The notes beneath the pieces are model-generated. The model saw nothing but the letters and a program-made list of their open reading frames with translations, was not told the DNA's origin and did not search any database. Positions 61,843 to 64,000 of a stretch of DNA of 64,000 bases are shown piece by piece. The DNA comes from Lycium barbarum. Taxonomy: Eukaryota; Streptophyta; Magnoliopsida; Solanales; Solanaceae. Location of the stretch: assembly GCF_019175385.1 (NCBI RefSeq), contig NC_083342.1, positions 115,568,376 to 115,632,375 of the forward strand, given 5' to 3'. The position numbers and the translations under genes are program-made. Every line of letters begins with the position of its first letter. Within the stretch, counting starts at the first letter, position 1.

Positions 61843-62093
61843 CAAATACTAGGTAATCACTTTTAGGACAGCTAATTGAAATACATCCGTGAATAATTTA
61901 TTCCGACATTTAATTTGAAACTGTGACTAAAGTTCTTGTCCAGTGGGCCGGTGGCTACCACGTTGGAGTATGTAATGTGGCCTTATTTTGAAATAAAATA
62001 TTATGCTAGGAGCCAATTTTTTTTTGTATGGATGAGAAATTTTTGATTATTTTTCATTTTTTTTCCCACAACTTGGAGGCCAAGTTTGGCCCC

Positions 62094-62100
62094 TATAAAA
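62094..62100 (+). promoter_or_regulatory. TATA box of the right-hand Copia LTR
   Basis: TATAAAA in CCCCTATAAAAGGAAGGC. A transcription start near 62125 would agree with an R region starting before GAGCTTCTCATCTCTTAGC. Confidence 0.55.
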
Positions 62101-62522
62101 GGAAGGCATTTGTCTCCATTTGAAGACACACCAAAACAATTCAAGAGCTTCTCATCTCTTAGCTTTGTCTTCTTCTTCCTCCTTTTTTTATTTAGAGTAT
62201 TATTGTAAGAGAGTTATGTGTTGGGAAACACTTGTGTGAACCCTTCTTTAGAGTGATCTTGTGAGGTTATTCTCTTGTGATACTTTTGGGGTAATTAGAG
62301 TATTTACTCTAATTTTTTACTCTCCATTGTACTCTTGTTGATATAGTGAAATTTCTCCTCTCCGCTTGTGGACGTAGGTCACACTGACCGAATCACGTTA
62401 AATTTGTGCCTCATTTATTTTCTTTACTTGTTGTTGTTATCAACTAACTATTGTCTTTGTTATTGTCATTATAATATTGTTTGGCTAAATTTCTCATTAC
62501 CCGGATTACTGATCCTAACAAA

Positions 62523-62535
62523 TTGGTATTAGAGC
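62523..62535 (+). promoter_or_regulatory. Primer-binding site (initiator tRNA-Met type)
   Basis: TTGGTATTAGAGC follows the LTR by two bases. It differs by one base from the usual TGGTATCAGAGC complementary to initiator tRNA-Met used by plant Copia elements. Confidence 0.8.
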
Positions 62536-62568
62536 CGGATCTAACCAGGTAAATTTCAGTAGCCAAAA

Positions 62569-64000
62569 ATGACTGTAACAAAAACTTTTGTTGAGAAATT
62601 TGATCAAAGTGCAAACTTCGGGATGTGGCAATTGAAGATGGAAGCTATCCTAATTCAGGACGGCTTAGATGTGGCACTGGTAGGAAAAGAAAAGAAGCCA
62701 GAAAGTATGACGGACCCCGAGTTTTCCGTCATAGATAAAAAGGCAAAATCATGTATCATTTTAAATTTCTCAAATGAGGTTTTACGTGAAGTATCCGCAG
62801 AAACCATAGCCAAAGGCATGTGGGAAAAACTAAAAACCCTGTATATGAAGAGGATAGTGGAAAATAGACTTTACCTGAAGCAAAAACTTTACACATTTCG
62901 TATGGTTGAAGGTACTTCTATACTCTCACATCTTGATGCATTTGATTCCATTCTTATGGATTTGAGCATTATTGATGCTGAAGTTAAAGATGAGGATCAA
63001 GCCGTGTTATTGCTTATTTCCCTTCCCCAGTCATTTAAACATATAAGAGATACTATGCTTTATAGAAAGGATAATATCTCTTATAGAGATATCAAATCTA
63101 TCTTAAAATTAAAAGAACAAATAGATAGAGATATTACTGGGGAAACTAGTACACCCCTTGGGGAAGGCTTGTTTGTAAGAGGTAGATCCGATAAGAAAGA
63201 ATCAAGTGGTGAGAGGTCTAAATCAAGGTCAAAGTCTAGATACAGAAATGTTGTGTGCAAATATTGTCATAAGAAAGGTCATATTTTTTCTGAATGCTAT
63301 AAGTTGAAAAACAAAGAAAAGCATAAGGAAAAGAAAAATGAGCACCAAAATACTAACATCGCTGAAGCAAGTGTAGCTGCAGATGAGACCGAGGGAACAA
63401 TATTTTTAGCTACTAACAATAGCTTTAAATCTAATGATGAGTGGATTTTAGATTTAGGTTGTTCTTATCATATGTGTCCCATTAGGGATTTTTTTACCAC
63501 ATATGAATCTGTTGGAGGTATAGTTGTGTTGATGGGCAACAACGCTCCATGCAAAGTTATTGGTTAAGGTACAATCCGAATCAGAATGCATGATGGTGTG
63601 GTGAGAACTCTCACTGATGTTAGATATGTTCCTGACTTAAAGAAACATCTCATCTCATTGGGCACTCTAGAATCTCTTGGGTGCAAATACACAGGTGAAG
63701 GTGGAGTTTTGAAAATCTCTCTAGGTGCTCTTGTGATCATGAAAGCACGCAGATCTGGTACTTTGTACACTTTATTGGGATCCACTGTTACAGGTGCTGC
63801 TGCAGTTTCCACATCAAATCAACCTGATTCCGACATCACCAAATTGTGGCATATGAGTGAGAAAGGTCTTTCCATTCTCAGCAAAAGAGGTCTCCTATAT
63901 GGACAAAGTACTGGAAACATGGAGTTCTGCGAACACTGTGTGTTCGGGAAGCAGAAAAGAGCCAGCTTCAAATCTCCAGCAATTCATCGAACAAAAGGTA
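62569..64000 (+). pseudogene. Copia gag-pol, 5' part, with one stop
   Basis: It starts [20 protein letters not shown]. Gag (UBN2-type, about residues 1-200) is followed by an SR-rich basic stretch and the zinc knuckle [14 protein letters not shown]. The protease site reads [13 protein letters not shown], where Copia proteases normally have D-S-G or D-T-G, so the active site is altered. A TAA at 63565-63567 interrupts the frame, which then continues unchanged with [16 protein letters not shown] and the GAG-pre-integrase HxH/CxxC region ([12 protein letters not shown] ... [12 protein letters not shown]). It runs off the window before the integrase core. Confidence 0.9.

Larger units (their letters stand above)
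61971..64000 (+). mobile_element. Ty1/copia element (Tnt1-like organisation), truncated by window end
   Basis: An LTR ends at 62520 in CCTAACA, followed by a primer-binding site and a gag-pol frame that runs off the window. The LTR start is not certain; TGTAATGTGG at 61971 is my estimate because the TATA box at 62094 must lie inside. The 3' part, second LTR and target duplication are outside the window. Confidence 0.8.

Overview
This is plant nuclear DNA, almost certainly from the nightshade family (Solanaceae). It has long AT-rich intergenic tracts, GT-AG introns and four ordinary conserved plant genes. Its mobile elements are typical of Solanaceae: Au and TS SINEs, hAT MITEs with CAGTGGCGGAGCC ends, Tat, Tekay and Copia LTR retrotransposons, and very long solo LTRs. 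Nicotiana is my best guess for the genus, but nothing in the sequence proves it.

Region 1 (1-32.4 kb) is gene-bearing. It holds a six-exon plastid-type DUF1499 gene (3149-5327, minus). Divergent from it is a complete twelve-exon KU80 gene (7180-12711, plus). An eleven-exon FKBP53-like nuclear immunophilin/histone chaperone gene (14241-18753, minus) converges on KU80. A ten-exon zeta-class glutathione transferase gene lies at 26525-32265 (plus). All exon joins were made by eye; they keep frame and give family-like proteins of about 206, 710, 557 and 290 residues. Introns and spacers carry Stowaway-like MITEs, hAT MITEs with perfect 8-bp target duplications, a Mutator-type MITE with an Au SINE inside it, and probable nested Helitrons.

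Region 2 (32.5-36.4 kb) is a decayed, internally deleted Copia element with paired LTRs, inserted about 220 bp after the GST stop codon. It contains an array of short palindromic tandem repeats.

Region 3 (37.4-61.8 kb) is one 24.4-kb nest. The host is a Ty3/gypsy element of Tat type: 658-bp LTRs about 3.3% diverged by my count, a primer-binding site, then gag, protease, RT, RNase H and integrase. Three solo LTRs have landed in it, each with a perfect 5-bp target duplication: 42319-47952 (5.6 kb), 51002-53783 (2.8 kb) and 55262-60020 (4.8 kb, the same family as the first but inverted). When the insertions are removed in thought, the strand opposite to pol carries a multi-exon accessory gene of roughly 870 codons (60617 down to 50214). 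It has a plant gypsy-associated N-terminal domain, a basic nuclear-type middle and a long coiled-coil C-terminus, with its own TATA box just inside the 3' LTR. This antisense gene is the most interesting system in the window.

Region 4 (62-64 kb) is the 5' part of a second Copia element, of Tnt1-like organisation, cut by the window edge.
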